Of a stretch of 33,997 bases of DNA, positions 6,555 through 15,540 are shown piece by piece. The translations under genes were made by a program, and so were the position numbers. Source of the DNA: Thermoplasmata archaeon (GTDB lineage Archaea; Thermoplasmatota; Thermoplasmata; Thermoplasmatales; Thermoplasmataceae); contig JAKAAT010000016.1 in NCBI GenBank assembly GCA_021802205.1, forward strand, positions 1 to 33,997, written 5' to 3'. Numbering within the stretch: the first letter of the stretch is position 1; each line of letters starts with the position of its first letter. The notes under the pieces are model-generated. The model was not told the origin of the DNA. It did no database searches and saw nothing but the letters and a program-made list of their open reading frames with translations.

Positions 6555-8495
6555 ATGGATACAGGGGCAAAAAAACTCTGGGAACCAGTGAATGAATATA
6601 AAGAAAAATCAACAATGAATCAATTTTTAAATTATGTGAATACAAATAATCATACTAATATCAATAGTTATAAGGAGCTGTGGGAATGGTCTGTAAAAAA
6701 TCCTGAAATCTTCTGGGGAGCACTTGCAGATTTCTCCGGACTGAATTTGGGGGAATACAGTTCTATATTATCTGGAAACAATGTAAATGCCAGATGGTTT
6801 GAAGGTGCAATGGTTAATTACGCCGATCGTGTGTACAGAATGCGTGATATGGAAAAAGCTGCGATTATTTCATATAATGAAGAAGGAAAAGAGCAGGTTA
6901 TAACTTACCATGGCCTGTGGCAAAAAGTTTCTTCTCTCGCTGCATATTTTCAAAACAACGGGATAGCTGCTGGTGACACTGTCTGCGCATATATCGGGAA
7001 TATACCTGAGGCTGTGATAGCTTTCCTTGCAACAGCGTCCATAGGGGCAATATGGTCGTCATGCTCTCCCGATTTCGGCATTAAAGGCGTTATAGAGCGA
7101 TTCTCGCAGATTTCACCTAAGGTGTTGATAGTTTCACCGGAATATTCATACAACGGCAAATTATATGACAGAACTGAAAATGCAATTAAAATTTTGAAAG
7201 CACTTCCTGAAGTACGGATTGCAATAACTACCGGAAATAAAGAAATACATAATTTCACAAAGATGATTTCAATTCCAGACAGCAATGGTGATTTTATGCC
7301 GGTAAAGGTTGAATTTTCACATCCACTATGGATACTTTATTCCTCTGGTACAACAGGAAAACCAAAAGCAATTGTGCACGGACATGGTGGAATACTCCTG
7401 GAACATTTGAAGGTAATAATGCTGCATATGAATATTAGGGAAAATAGTGTATTCACATGGGCTACCACAACAGGGTGGATGATGTGGAATGTCCTTGTTA
7501 GCGGACTGCTGGCCGGTTCAACTATATTTCTCTACGATGGGAGCCTGTCATATCCTGATACAGGCATACTATGGAAACTATCCGAAAAATACGGTATCAC
7601 ACATTTAGGTGTCAGTGCTGCTTATATTGGAGCATTGATGGATTCCGGGATAAAAATTAAGGATCAGTATCAGCTGGATAAACTCGAGTTTATAGGGTCA
7701 ACAGGCAGCCCATTATCCCCTGCTGCTTTTGAATTCGTATATAAACACATTAAAGGCAATGTATGGCTTTCCTCTTTAAGCGGTGGAACAGACCTCTGTT
7801 CTGCTATCTGCCTTGGTTCGCCTACACTGCCTGTGTATAGTGGCATGCTCCAGTGCAGAGGGCTCGGAGCACATGTAGAGGCACTTGATCCGGATGGGAA
7901 GCCAGTAGTCAATGAAAAGGGCGAGCTTGCAATAATGGATCCGATGCCAGACATGCCGGTATTTTTCTGGAACGACCCGGATAAAACACGTTACTATGAG
8001 AGTTATTATGACTATTATCCCGGCATATGGAGGCACGGCGATTATATTTCCATAGATGATGAGGGCAGGGTAATAATTTATGGCAGATCCGATGCAATAT
8101 TGAACCGCAACGGCATAAGGATCGGAACAGGCGAGATATATTCATCCCTCAATGGGATTGAAATGGTGGACGATTCCATTGTTATAGGTTATACGGATTC
8201 CAGGAAAATATACAGAATAGCACTTTTTGTTGTTCTGAAAGGAAATACAGAACTTGATGATAATCTGGTTAGGGCCATTAAAAGCAAAATCAGGGATGAC
8301 CTTTCACCCAGGCATGTTCCTGATTATATTTTCCAAGCCCCGTCTGTGCCTTATACTTTAAATGGGAAGAAAATGGAGGTTCCGGTAAGAAGAATTCTTG
8401 AAGGCGAATTGCCAGAACATATCTTGAACAGGGATTCCGTTAAAAATCCAGATTCCCTGGATTATTATGTTGCAATAGGGAAAACTATTTTCTGA
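6555..8495 (+). CDS. aacS: Acetoacetyl-CoA synthetase (acetoacetate-CoA ligase)
   Basis: ANL-superfamily adenylating enzyme of 646 residues that would activate acetoacetate with ATP and CoA. The ATP loop YSSGTTGKPK is at about residues 261-270, the hinge/core motif GRSDAILNRNGIRIGTGEIY about 510-530, and the catalytic C-terminal lysine in NGKKMEVPVRR near 603. The strings HGHGGILLEHLK and WATTTGWMMWNVLVSGLL, with the LWEWSVKNPEIFW N-terminus, are typical of the acetoacetyl-CoA synthetase branch rather than acetyl-CoA synthetase. The gene is transcribed away from hpd-fah-hmgA; its substrate is the product of fah, so it finishes the pathway by feeding acetoacetyl-CoA towards thiolysis or the mevalonate pathway. 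A downstream hydrolase gene follows after 44 bases. Confidence 0.85.
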   Translation: MDTGAKKLWEPVNEYKEKSTMNQFLNYVNTNNHTNINSYKELWEWSVKNPEIFWGALADFSGLNLGEYSSILSGNNVNARWFEGAMVNYADRVYRMRDMEKAAIISYNEEGKEQVITYHGLWQKVSSLAAYFQNNGIAAGDTVCAYIGNIPEAVIAFLATASIGAIWSSCSPDFGIKGVIERFSQISPKVLIVSPEYSYNGKLYDRTENAIKILKALPEVRIAITTGNKEIHNFTKMISIPDSNGDFMPVKVEFSHPLWILYSSGTTGKPKAIVHGHGGILLEHLKVIMLHMNIRENSVFTWATTTGWMMWNVLVSGLLAGSTIFLYDGSLSYPDTGILWKLSEKYGITHLGVSAAYIGALMDSGIKIKDQYQLDKLEFIGSTGSPLSPAAFEFVYKHIKGNVWLSSLSGGTDLCSAICLGSPTLPVYSGMLQCRGLGAHVEALDPDGKPVVNEKGELAIMDPMPDMPVFFWNDPDKTRYYESYYDYYPGIWRHGDYISIDDEGRVIIYGRSDAILNRNGIRIGTGEIYSSLNGIEMVDDSIVIGYTDSRKIYRIALFVVLKGNTELDDNLVRAIKSKIRDDLSPRHVPDYIFQAPSVPYTLNGKKMEVPVRRILEGELPEHILNRDSVKNPDSLDYYVAIGKTIF

Positions 8496-8539
8496 TTTCC
8501 ATGGCGTTATAATTTTATAGATATTGCATATGCACAGGT

Positions 8540-9469
8540 ATGGCAAAAATCAATAGTGAAAATGGAAATAAACTATATAACACTGAGAGCGACCTATCCT
8601 CTGTTTTTGGCCAGGATGACCAGCGGGGAAACCTGAACCTGATTGATAATATAAAGGTAATGAAATCACTTAAAATACCTGAGACTGGAAAAGTATATCG
8701 CATGTCACATACTATTTACAACGGAATGGCAGACAGGCCTACACATGGCCCATATTTCTTTGATATTATGTTGAGGCCCTATGATAATGGCTTTACGGAA
8801 AAATATGCCAATAAATATGGCCCTTCACTTGGCAGGCTTGAAATGTGTGACCATACCGGGACACATTTTGATGCACTGTCCCATATGGCTTATGATGGGA
8901 AGTTTTTCAACAACATCCCGGTAAATGATGTAATTACAAATACAGGCTATAAAAAGCTTGGAGTAGAAAATGCAGGGCCAATTATAACTGGTGGAATAAT
9001 GGTTGATGCAGCCGCAGCCAGTGGTACTGATATTCTAGAGGGGGGTTACCCGATTACTGTGCAGGAAGTTAAAAAATTCCTGAAAGATAACAGCATAACC
9101 CCGGAACCGGGGGATGCAATGTTTTTCCATACCGGGGCTTCTTCAAAGTTTTCAAATCCAGGCAAATACGACAAATTTTATGATTCTTCTGCTGGAATAG
9201 GGTACGAACTTGCCAGGTATTTAAACGAACTAAAAATTTCAGTAACAGGGAGTGATACTCCTTCATCGGAAGTTGTTCCACCCGAGGATAGGAATACAAG
9301 ATTGCCGGTACACCAGTATTTAATTGCAAAAGCTGGAATACATATAATAGACAACCTTAGCCTCCACAGAATGGCAAAGGACAGGGCTTACCGCTTCCTA
9401 TTTGTATGCTCGCCCATACCTTTCATGGGAGCCACTGCATCACCTGTTTCCCCTGTTGCAATAGTATAA
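8540..9469 (+). CDS. Cyclase-family metal-dependent hydrolase (kynurenine formamidase-like)
   Basis: 309 residues of the cyclase/kynurenine formamidase family. The metal-binding signature is clear: CDHTGTHFDALSH (HxGTHxDxxxH) at about residues 111-123. Family members hydrolyse amides or lactones such as N-formylkynurenine, usually as a Mn or Zn enzyme. At 309 residues it is longer than bacterial KynB (about 210), resembling the longer uncharacterised cyclase-family proteins. It follows acetoacetyl-CoA synthetase by 44 bases; a TTATAATTTTATAG box at 8507-8520 and an AGGT before the ATG mean it could be read from its own promoter or from the operon. The location suggests a role in aromatic amino-acid breakdown; the substrate is unknown. 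Its stop lies two bases from that of the convergent glycosyltransferase. Confidence 0.75.
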   Translation: MAKINSENGNKLYNTESDLSSVFGQDDQRGNLNLIDNIKVMKSLKIPETGKVYRMSHTIYNGMADRPTHGPYFFDIMLRPYDNGFTEKYANKYGPSLGRLEMCDHTGTHFDALSHMAYDGKFFNNIPVNDVITNTGYKKLGVENAGPIITGGIMVDAAAASGTDILEGGYPITVQEVKKFLKDNSITPEPGDAMFFHTGASSKFSNPGKYDKFYDSSAGIGYELARYLNELKISVTGSDTPSSEVVPPEDRNTRLPVHQYLIAKAGIHIIDNLSLHRMAKDRAYRFLFVCSPIPFMGATASPVSPVAIV

Positions 9470-9471
9470 TT

Positions 9472-10386
9472 TTATTTTACTTCCTGTTTCATTTTTTCAT
9501 TTTTGTATAATTTGCCCGCACTATATTTTCTCATAAAGAGCGATGCAATGGCAACCTTAATTTCATATGACCGGGATTCCAGTGCTGGTGTATATAACAA
9601 AACCAGGTAATCTTTTAATCCGGCTACATTGCCACCAAAAATATTCAACCTAATCCTTGTAAAGCCGATTTTATGCTTAAGAATTCCCCGGGTTTCTCTG
9701 GAGTGAAAAAGTGGAAGCATCTGAATATATGAATTGAGTATAATATTCAGGGAATTGTAGGAAAATTCCATGAAAGAATTGAAATCGGTGAAAGAATGTG
9801 TTACACTTTGATCTGTGACCCGGTAATACGTAAGTTCCCTGCTGTCAATTTTCAGTTCCATCCCTGATTCTTTTGCGTATAGATAAATCAATGTGTCAAT
9901 GCTTTTTGTTACATTTCCAAATGCTTCCCCATTTATGATTTCCCTCCGGATAGATATTGAAGACATGTTAAAATCTGGATTTTTGTTATAATAAACCAGT
10001 GGTTTCCCCTCTCTGTCTATTGCTGTAAAATTATTGTGCAAATAGCACAGATTATTGCTCTCATTAAACTTTTTAAATACATATTCAAGTTTTTTCCGGT
10101 AAAACATGTCATCGTCATCCAGAAAACATAGAATATTTCCCCTTGCAATATTGATTGCTTCTATTATCTTTCCTGAGAGTGTTTTATTTTCACTATAAAT
10201 ATTAATAACGTTATTCGCTTCCGCAAAAGCGTCAATATTTGTATCCTGGAAGTTTTTAACCACGATTACTTCGTACAATTGCCGAGAAAGTGATTGCTCT
10301 GTAGTTGACTTTAAAGCATCCAGAACGTATTCCATTCTATTATATGCTGTAATTATGACAGATATATAATTATTTGATTTCGCCAT
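9472..10386 (-). CDS. Family 2 glycosyltransferase
   Basis: 304 residues with a GT-A fold: YISVIITAYNRMEYVLDALKS at the start (nucleotide-sugar binding) and LDDDD at residues 89-93 as the metal-binding DxD site. The C-terminal third carries no clear membrane span, so the enzyme is probably cytoplasmic or peripheral. It should add a sugar to a lipid-linked or surface glycan; donor and acceptor cannot be told. GGTGA lies five bases before the ATG, and the upstream gene on the same strand encodes a flippase-type transporter 116 bases away, so the two probably belong to one glycan pathway. Confidence 0.82.
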   Translation of the reverse strand: MAKSNNYISVIITAYNRMEYVLDALKSTTEQSLSRQLYEVIVVKNFQDTNIDAFAEANNVINIYSENKTLSGKIIEAINIARGNILCFLDDDDMFYRKKLEYVFKKFNESNNLCYLHNNFTAIDREGKPLVYYNKNPDFNMSSISIRREIINGEAFGNVTKSIDTLIYLYAKESGMELKIDSRELTYYRVTDQSVTHSFTDFNSFMEFSYNSLNIILNSYIQMLPLFHSRETRGILKHKIGFTRIRLNIFGGNVAGLKDYLVLLYTPALESRSYEIKVAIASLFMRKYSAGKLYKNEKMKQEVK

Positions 10387-10502
10387 AAGGTCACCGGACT
10401 AACTATTTTACTGCACATATTTGTTAACATTTATACGTTTATTATGCACATTGTTTCTTATAGATTTCTATTACAGTATTATTTTTAAATCTTGTTATGC
10501 AA

Positions 10503-12074
10503 TTATTTTATAAATCTGAAAAGCCTGTCATAGTTTCCGTTGTGTTCATTGTATGCCAGGCGCTTTGCCATGTATCTTAATGTGCTAAAGCGTTCCGGTA
10601 TTACAGATATTATATACCCCATTTCCTCCTGGCTTATCAGGTGAAATACCTTGATTTCTACTAGATAGATCAAAAGCCCGGCAAGTATATATATGAAAAT
10701 ATTTATCATTGAATAGGAGAATAAGCCCTGTATTGTAAATATTATGCCGAACATAATTATGGCAGAAATCCATATCCTTATTACTCTGGAAATATCATAA
10801 TTATTTACAGAAAACTTTCTGGCGTAATAATAAACTATGCTAAAATTAACTGCATTCATTGAAGAATAAGCAATTGCAGCGCCTATAATATTAAATCTGG
10901 GTATGAGTATAACAGACAGAACAATATTGGATGCCAGTGCAAAGCCGGAAGAATAAAGGAATATTCTGGTTTTTCTGATACTGGAGATTCCTGATGCAAG
11001 AACTGTTGTACCGATAAAAATAGATGTTATGAACATTATTATAATGAGCGGGATATAAGCTATTGTATAAGCTGAACCTGCAAACTCATAGAGTATTATT
11101 CTCGAAAGTGCAGCTATGCCAAGTGCTGCAGGTATGTAAATAAGTGAGACAATATTTAGCAGAATCCTGATACTTTTCCTGAAACCCTCTTTATTGTCCA
11201 GTGAAAAGAATGAGGAAAGTTTTGGAACCAGGAGGTTTGAAACAGGCACTACAAGGAATGTAGCAGCAGATGCTATTATCAGGGCAAAATTATAAACCCC
11301 TAGATATGAAAGGTTAATAAAATAAGAAACAACTATTCTGTCAATATATGTGGCGCTGGTTCCCATTATTGATGAAAAAAATAATGGAATAGAATAGTAT
11401 ACAAGATTGCGGTATGGTTCTTTGACAGTTTTTGACTGCAACCCGCTGAGCCTGTTATACACCTTAAAAACAAAAATCATGAAAAGCATGGCACTTATAA
11501 TATTAATTGTTGCAAGCCCGGCTATTAAGTATACAGATTTCCCCGTAATAAAAAGCATCGAAAGCGGGAAGAAATATGTAAAAATGTTTATGAAAATATA
11601 AATCAGTGAATATTTTTTATACTGATTTAATCCAAGCAGCATGGAACCTGATACATTGATCATCACAGAACCAGCTATTGCAATTCCAATAAGCTTTATT
11701 GAAAGTACATAGGCACTACTGTGGAAAAATAATATTGCTATTTCACCTGAAGAGAAATACATAAAGCTAAAAGCCGCAAGTGCTAATAGTATTGAAAATG
11801 CAATAGTTTGTTTCATTAGCTTCATTACAGCGCTATGGTTTTCCCGTGCAATATGGTATGAAAGGTAATGCTGTACACCGTTCGAAAGCCCGAACACAAA
11901 TACAACGGCCATTATGTTCATTATAGCATACAGCAGGGATATTGAACCCACTACGGAAACAGGAAGGAGATGTGCTATGAAAAAATAAAACAGGCTGGAA
12001 GAAATAAACATAGAGGCAACTGCTGAATACTGAAATGTGACGCCAGAACTAAAAGATTCAGTTATATTACCCAA
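10503..12074 (-). CDS. Polysaccharide/oligosaccharide flippase (Wzx-like, MATE-fold)
   Basis: 523 residues with about 14 hydrophobic helices, the layout of the polysaccharide biosynthesis/Wzx branch of the MOP superfamily. It would flip a lipid-linked glycan across the membrane for S-layer or membrane-protein glycosylation. Conserved features are the early VTFQYSAVASMF segment, GLSNGVQHYLSYHIAREN after helix 2, and NLVYYSIPLFFSSIMGTSATYIDRIVVSYF in the middle. The start is a TTG at 12072-12074, the only start that keeps the conserved N-terminus; TTTTTATTTAG at 12093-12103, centred 24 bases upstream, fits a leaderless transcript. A 12-base palindrome abuts this box. The GT2 gene follows on the same strand. 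Confidence 0.8.
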   Translation of the reverse strand: MGNITESFSSGVTFQYSAVASMFISSSLFYFFIAHLLPVSVVGSISLLYAIMNIMAVVFVFGLSNGVQHYLSYHIARENHSAVMKLMKQTIAFSILLALAAFSFMYFSSGEIAILFFHSSAYVLSIKLIGIAIAGSVMINVSGSMLLGLNQYKKYSLIYIFINIFTYFFPLSMLFITGKSVYLIAGLATINIISAMLFMIFVFKVYNRLSGLQSKTVKEPYRNLVYYSIPLFFSSIMGTSATYIDRIVVSYFINLSYLGVYNFALIIASAATFLVVPVSNLLVPKLSSFFSLDNKEGFRKSIRILLNIVSLIYIPAALGIAALSRIILYEFAGSAYTIAYIPLIIIMFITSIFIGTTVLASGISSIRKTRIFLYSSGFALASNIVLSVILIPRFNIIGAAIAYSSMNAVNFSIVYYYARKFSVNNYDISRVIRIWISAIIMFGIIFTIQGLFSYSMINIFIYILAGLLIYLVEIKVFHLISQEEMGYIISVIPERFSTLRYMAKRLAYNEHNGNYDRLFRFIK

Positions 12075-12092
12075 TAAATAGGTATATAAATT

Positions 12093-12115
12093 CTAAATAA
12101 AAACTTATGCATAAG
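12093..12115 (-). promoter_or_regulatory. Flippase promoter: TATA box abutting the palindrome CTTATGCATAAG
   Basis: The TATA-like TTTTTATTTAG (12093-12103) is centred 24 bases upstream of the TTG start. The perfect 12-base palindrome CTTATGCATAAG (12104-12115) begins at the next base, exactly where the archaeal BRE lies, so a bound repressor would block TFB. A smaller dyad, GTCAT-CA-ATGAC, is at 12119-12130. Confidence 0.45.
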
Positions 12116-12130
12116 AAGGTCATCAATGAC

Positions 12131-12400
12131 TATCCTGGAGTAGGTTCTCATCATTAACATAAATACAGTTAAAATCGTTTATTTTACTTATTTATTATAT
12201 TATTTTATTCATCATTATATCATATTATAAACAACACCAAATATAAATCAATATGCAGAACACCTAATTAACTTTATGAACAATTGATACTGGCAAATAT
12301 TCAATTTGTTTAAAATGTTAATAACACAAACTTTATATAAATTGCATGAAAACTATTTTTTAATGAAATATTGTAATGGCTATCTGTTATTTCATAAAAT
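12131..12400. other. Intergenic region, no gene seen
   Basis: A very A/T-rich stretch between the divergent flippase and DUF2079 genes, with stops in all frames and no ORF or RNA motif I can support. It probably holds the two promoters and spacer only. Confidence 0.5.
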
Positions 12401-12410
12401 AAATATATTA
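12401..12410 (+). promoter_or_regulatory. TATA box of the DUF2079 gene
   Basis: AAATATATTA centred about 25 bases upstream of the ATG at 12430, with no Shine-Dalgarno sequence: a leaderless promoter. Confidence 0.55.
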
Positions 12411-12429
12411 ATAAAGACTTGGCAATTAG

Positions 12430-14448
12430 ATGAAATTTGAGTGGATGCCATTCCGAATAAAAAACATATTTAAAGATGGAAAGACTGTAAATTACCACAA
12501 CATCCTTATTTTATTATCCATTATATTTGCTATTTTCTTTTCATTTTATTCTATATTAAAGGCATATACACTTAATGCTTATGCATGGGACCTGGGCTTA
12601 TATTCACAGGCGTTTTATTCTTCTATGCACGGGCAATTATTCTATTCAAACCTGCTTGGAGAGAGTTACCTGGCAGAACATTTCTCGCCATTTATGTTTG
12701 CTCTACTCGGCGTTTTTTACATATATCCGAATCCATACATATTGCTTATTATTCAGGCGGTATTCTTAAGTTTCGCGACAATTCCACTTTACTATATCTC
12801 TTTGCATATTTTTTCCAGGATAAAGGAAAAATACCCTGAAAACATAAAAAATCCTTCATTTTATTCATTTATAATAGCAAGTGCCTTTCTACTTTCACCC
12901 TTAACAGAAAGCCCGATTTATTTTGATTTCCATCTAATGATATTTCTCCCATTCTTTTATTTTATGGCAATTTATTTTTACATTAAAAACAGGATGGCAT
13001 GGAATATTGTTTTTCTTGCCCTGATAGTAAGCCTTCATGCCTCCTTTGTTTTTATTGTAGTAATGACATTAATAATGGAAATGATGATATCCCGGTATTA
13101 TTTCAAAGAATCCGGTGAGCGGACAAAAAAAATGGCATACCTGTTTATCACATCACTTATAGTTTTACTGATCTATTATACTGTAGCAGGGTATCTCAAA
13201 GGAGACATAGCACATAGCCAGAGTATTTTGCTTTTCGCAAGTGGAGCTACGGATTCTGCATCGAAGAGCATCACTGGCCTTGTTTTAACATTTTTTCTCC
13301 ATCCATACAGATTCATGACCTATATTATCGCCAATTACCAGATTAAGCTCCTCTTCCTGGTTCTTGCATTTCTGGCCGTGGATTTTGCATTTTACCGTTT
13401 CCCTATTGGTTTAATCCCGGCTATTCCATATCTTGTTTATGCCATGACCTCCTCATACATACCTTATTATTTTATAGGATACCAGTACTCCATGATGTTT
13501 ATACCTATGATATTTGTCGCTGCCGTATTTGGGATATCTAAAATGATGGAATTTAAGCCTACCCCTTCAATTAAGACTAAACGGGCATACAGAAATTTAA
13601 AAAATACCATGGTAGTTATAGCTATATTTGCAATTGCAGCGTTTATAGTGGTGTCACCCATATCACCTGTATCTCTGGAACCTTCAGGCATCCATAATAT
13701 TGTAAATGATTCAACAGGATATTCTGCACAACGGAACCACCTTGTATATTCACTGGAAAATAATATAAGTATGAATTCGTCCCTTGTAACCGGAAATAAC
13801 ATTTACCCGTTATTTTATAAAGATTTAAACGCAACAGCGTTTCCGTACAATAATATTTCATCGCCATCTGTGCATTTTAAGTATCTAATTGCAGATTTAA
13901 ATGATAGCCAGACCTACATTGAAAATGCTTATAACATATCACTAGCAAATCTTGCATCGGATTATATGAATAGTGGTTCCTATGGCATACTTGCTGAGGG
14001 TTACGGTGTGATAGCACTTGAACTCCATTATACAGGAAAACCATTAATATTTAACCCATTAAATATTTCCTATAGTTCAAAGGAATTTGACCATAATAAC
14101 GGTAAGGTCTATGGCCCGATACCGGATAAAAACATGTCCAGTTTTCAAGAATTAGAAAATCTGGGGGCAGATGTTTTTTCCGGCAACACCACCTATCTTT
14201 TGCCCGGGAATTACAGCATATCTGTGTATTTAAACAGCAGCTATAAAATACCTGCATCCGGGATTAATATCACTATTCTCGACAATGGAAGGGTTTCTCT
14301 ATATACGATAAATTCCAGCTCATACAGATTAAATGGTGAAACTTTAACATTCAATGTGAACAGCACAGAGATATATACTGGAGTTACTTACGTATTCACC
14401 GGCGTTCCTTCCATAAATGGAATGTCAATAATGCAGAATTATGTATAA
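12430..14448 (+). CDS. DUF2079 membrane protein, GT-C-like, with a sequon-rich external domain
   Basis: 672 residues. Residues about 20-420 are a multi-pass membrane domain (about 10-12 helices) with DUF2079 hallmarks: YAWDLGLYSQAFYSSMHGQL near 36-55, then SYLAEHFSPFMF and YFDFHLMIFLP. The acidic/His motifs in the first external loop resemble GT-C glycosyltransferases that use polyprenyl-phosphate sugars, but no activity is established for DUF2079. The last 230 residues are predicted to lie outside the cell and contain about 15 Asn-X-Ser/Thr sequons. It is divergent from the flippase and GT2 genes and convergent with the next gene (16-base gap). A role in surface glycosylation is inferred from context. 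Confidence 0.75.
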   Translation: MKFEWMPFRIKNIFKDGKTVNYHNILILLSIIFAIFFSFYSILKAYTLNAYAWDLGLYSQAFYSSMHGQLFYSNLLGESYLAEHFSPFMFALLGVFYIYPNPYILLIIQAVFLSFATIPLYYISLHIFSRIKEKYPENIKNPSFYSFIIASAFLLSPLTESPIYFDFHLMIFLPFFYFMAIYFYIKNRMAWNIVFLALIVSLHASFVFIVVMTLIMEMMISRYYFKESGERTKKMAYLFITSLIVLLIYYTVAGYLKGDIAHSQSILLFASGATDSASKSITGLVLTFFLHPYRFMTYIIANYQIKLLFLVLAFLAVDFAFYRFPIGLIPAIPYLVYAMTSSYIPYYFIGYQYSMMFIPMIFVAAVFGISKMMEFKPTPSIKTKRAYRNLKNTMVVIAIFAIAAFIVVSPISPVSLEPSGIHNIVNDSTGYSAQRNHLVYSLENNISMNSSLVTGNNIYPLFYKDLNATAFPYNNISSPSVHFKYLIADLNDSQTYIENAYNISLANLASDYMNSGSYGILAEGYGVIALELHYTGKPLIFNPLNISYSSKEFDHNNGKVYGPIPDKNMSSFQELENLGADVFSGNTTYLLPGNYSISVYLNSSYKIPASGINITILDNGRVSLYTINSSSYRLNGETLTFNVNSTEIYTGVTYVFTGVPSINGMSIMQNYV

Positions 14449-14464
14449 CAAAAATAAAGAAAAA

Positions 14465-15355
14465 TCAGAAATTTATTATTCCCATATTTTTTAATATTAC
14501 ATAACCTGCTGCAACATCTTCCAATCCTATTCCCATGGATTTAAATATGGTTTTATTTCCGGGATATTTGCCTTTATTTATCATATAATCCTTCAACTCA
14601 ACTATTTTTTCCTTTTTCTGTACACCCATTATTTCTGCCGATTCTTTCATTCCCTGTTCCAGATTTTCCACTATCACTACGTCAGAGTTGTCCAGTACAT
14701 CAGGTGCGGCCTCCCTTCTGATAGGAAAATTGGATCCTGCGAGGTTTATATGGTACCGCTCTGGCAGCTGGCTATAGTTGAATATAGGGCTATTGCTATT
14801 CGTAATGCTTGTAATGACATCCGATTCCTTTAAAACATCAAGTGAATCAACGGACTCTATTCCAAATTTGTCTGCAAATGCCTTTGAGTGCGAGGGATTC
14901 TTTGAATATACGTGGGCATGCTTTAAATTAAAAATCTCTTTCAATGCCAGAAACTGTGATTCTGCCTGGTATCCAGATCCTATAATAGTGAAGTTTATGG
15001 ATTTTTTTTTCACGACCTCTGAAGTAGCCATTGCAGCAAGTGCTCCTGTCCTGACCTGCCCCAGTGTGTTTGCCTCCAGTATGTAAAGGTCTTTAGGTTT
15101 CTCAGTATTGAATATTATAACTACAAAATGTATTCCGGATGGACCTGCATAATAGGTTTTTAATCCAGCTAAATGCCGATCCCCATAAAAACCCGGCATA
15201 GTATTAAGGATGCTATTGTTATTCATTATTCTGTCTCTTGGATGGGCATCTGATACCCCATTTCCATAGGATTTGAAGGCTTTTCTTAACTCTTCAATGC
15301 ATTCGCCCATTTTCAAATTTGATTTTACATCCTCTTCCGTTACGTAGGTAATCAT
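14465..15355 (-). CDS. Ornithine cyclodeaminase/mu-crystallin family enzyme
   Basis: 296 residues, NAD(P)-dependent. The substrate-binding half carries GLKTYYAG (Lys66) and GQVRTGALAAMATSEV (residues 99-114), both signatures of the family; the Rossmann motif follows as IIGSGYQAESQ at 124-134. Members include ornithine cyclodeaminase (ornithine to proline plus ammonia), archaeal alanine dehydrogenase and imine reductases of opine-type pathways; sequence alone does not decide. GSGYQAES departs slightly from the usual GxGxQA. An ATTTTATTAAAC TATA box (15374-15385) lies about 25 bases upstream of the ATG, so it is probably a leaderless single gene. Given the nearby permeases, a role in amino-acid catabolism is plausible. 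Confidence 0.82.
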   Translation of the reverse strand: MITYVTEEDVKSNLKMGECIEELRKAFKSYGNGVSDAHPRDRIMNNNSILNTMPGFYGDRHLAGLKTYYAGPSGIHFVVIIFNTEKPKDLYILEANTLGQVRTGALAAMATSEVVKKKSINFTIIGSGYQAESQFLALKEIFNLKHAHVYSKNPSHSKAFADKFGIESVDSLDVLKESDVITSITNSNSPIFNYSQLPERYHINLAGSNFPIRREAAPDVLDNSDVVIVENLEQGMKESAEIMGVQKKEKIVELKDYMINKGKYPGNKTIFKSMGIGLEDVAAGYVILKNMGIINF

Positions 15356-15431
15356 GGATTTTAATTGCCACTCGTTTAATAAAATTTTTGTTTGAACCTT
15401 TATAATATTTTAACTATAATTCCAACAAAAC

Positions 15432-15460
15432 GAGGGTTGTGTATGTAATTATGTGTAAAT
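15432..15460 (+). repeat. Putative left terminal inverted repeat of the IS256-type remnant
   Basis: GAGGGTTGTGTATGTAATTA and the following TGTGTAAAT have the look of IS256-family termini. The right copy is absent, so the exact outer end is a guess. Confidence 0.4.
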
Positions 15461-15468
15461 ATAAACCC

Positions 15469-15505
15469 CTCTGTTATCAATGAATTTAATCATTAAATAA
15501 CAGAG
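15469..15505. repeat. Stem-loop in the IS leader: CTCTGTTAT ... ATAACAGAG
   Basis: Perfect 9-base arms enclose 19 bases that contain a second small dyad (AATGA/TCATT). It lies between the terminal repeat and the strong GGGAGGT ribosome-binding site of the transposase. It may terminate or sequester incoming transcription, as known for other insertion sequences. Confidence 0.5.
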
Positions 15506-15540
15506 AAGGATACCTCTTTTGTTCAGGGAGGTAATAAAAT

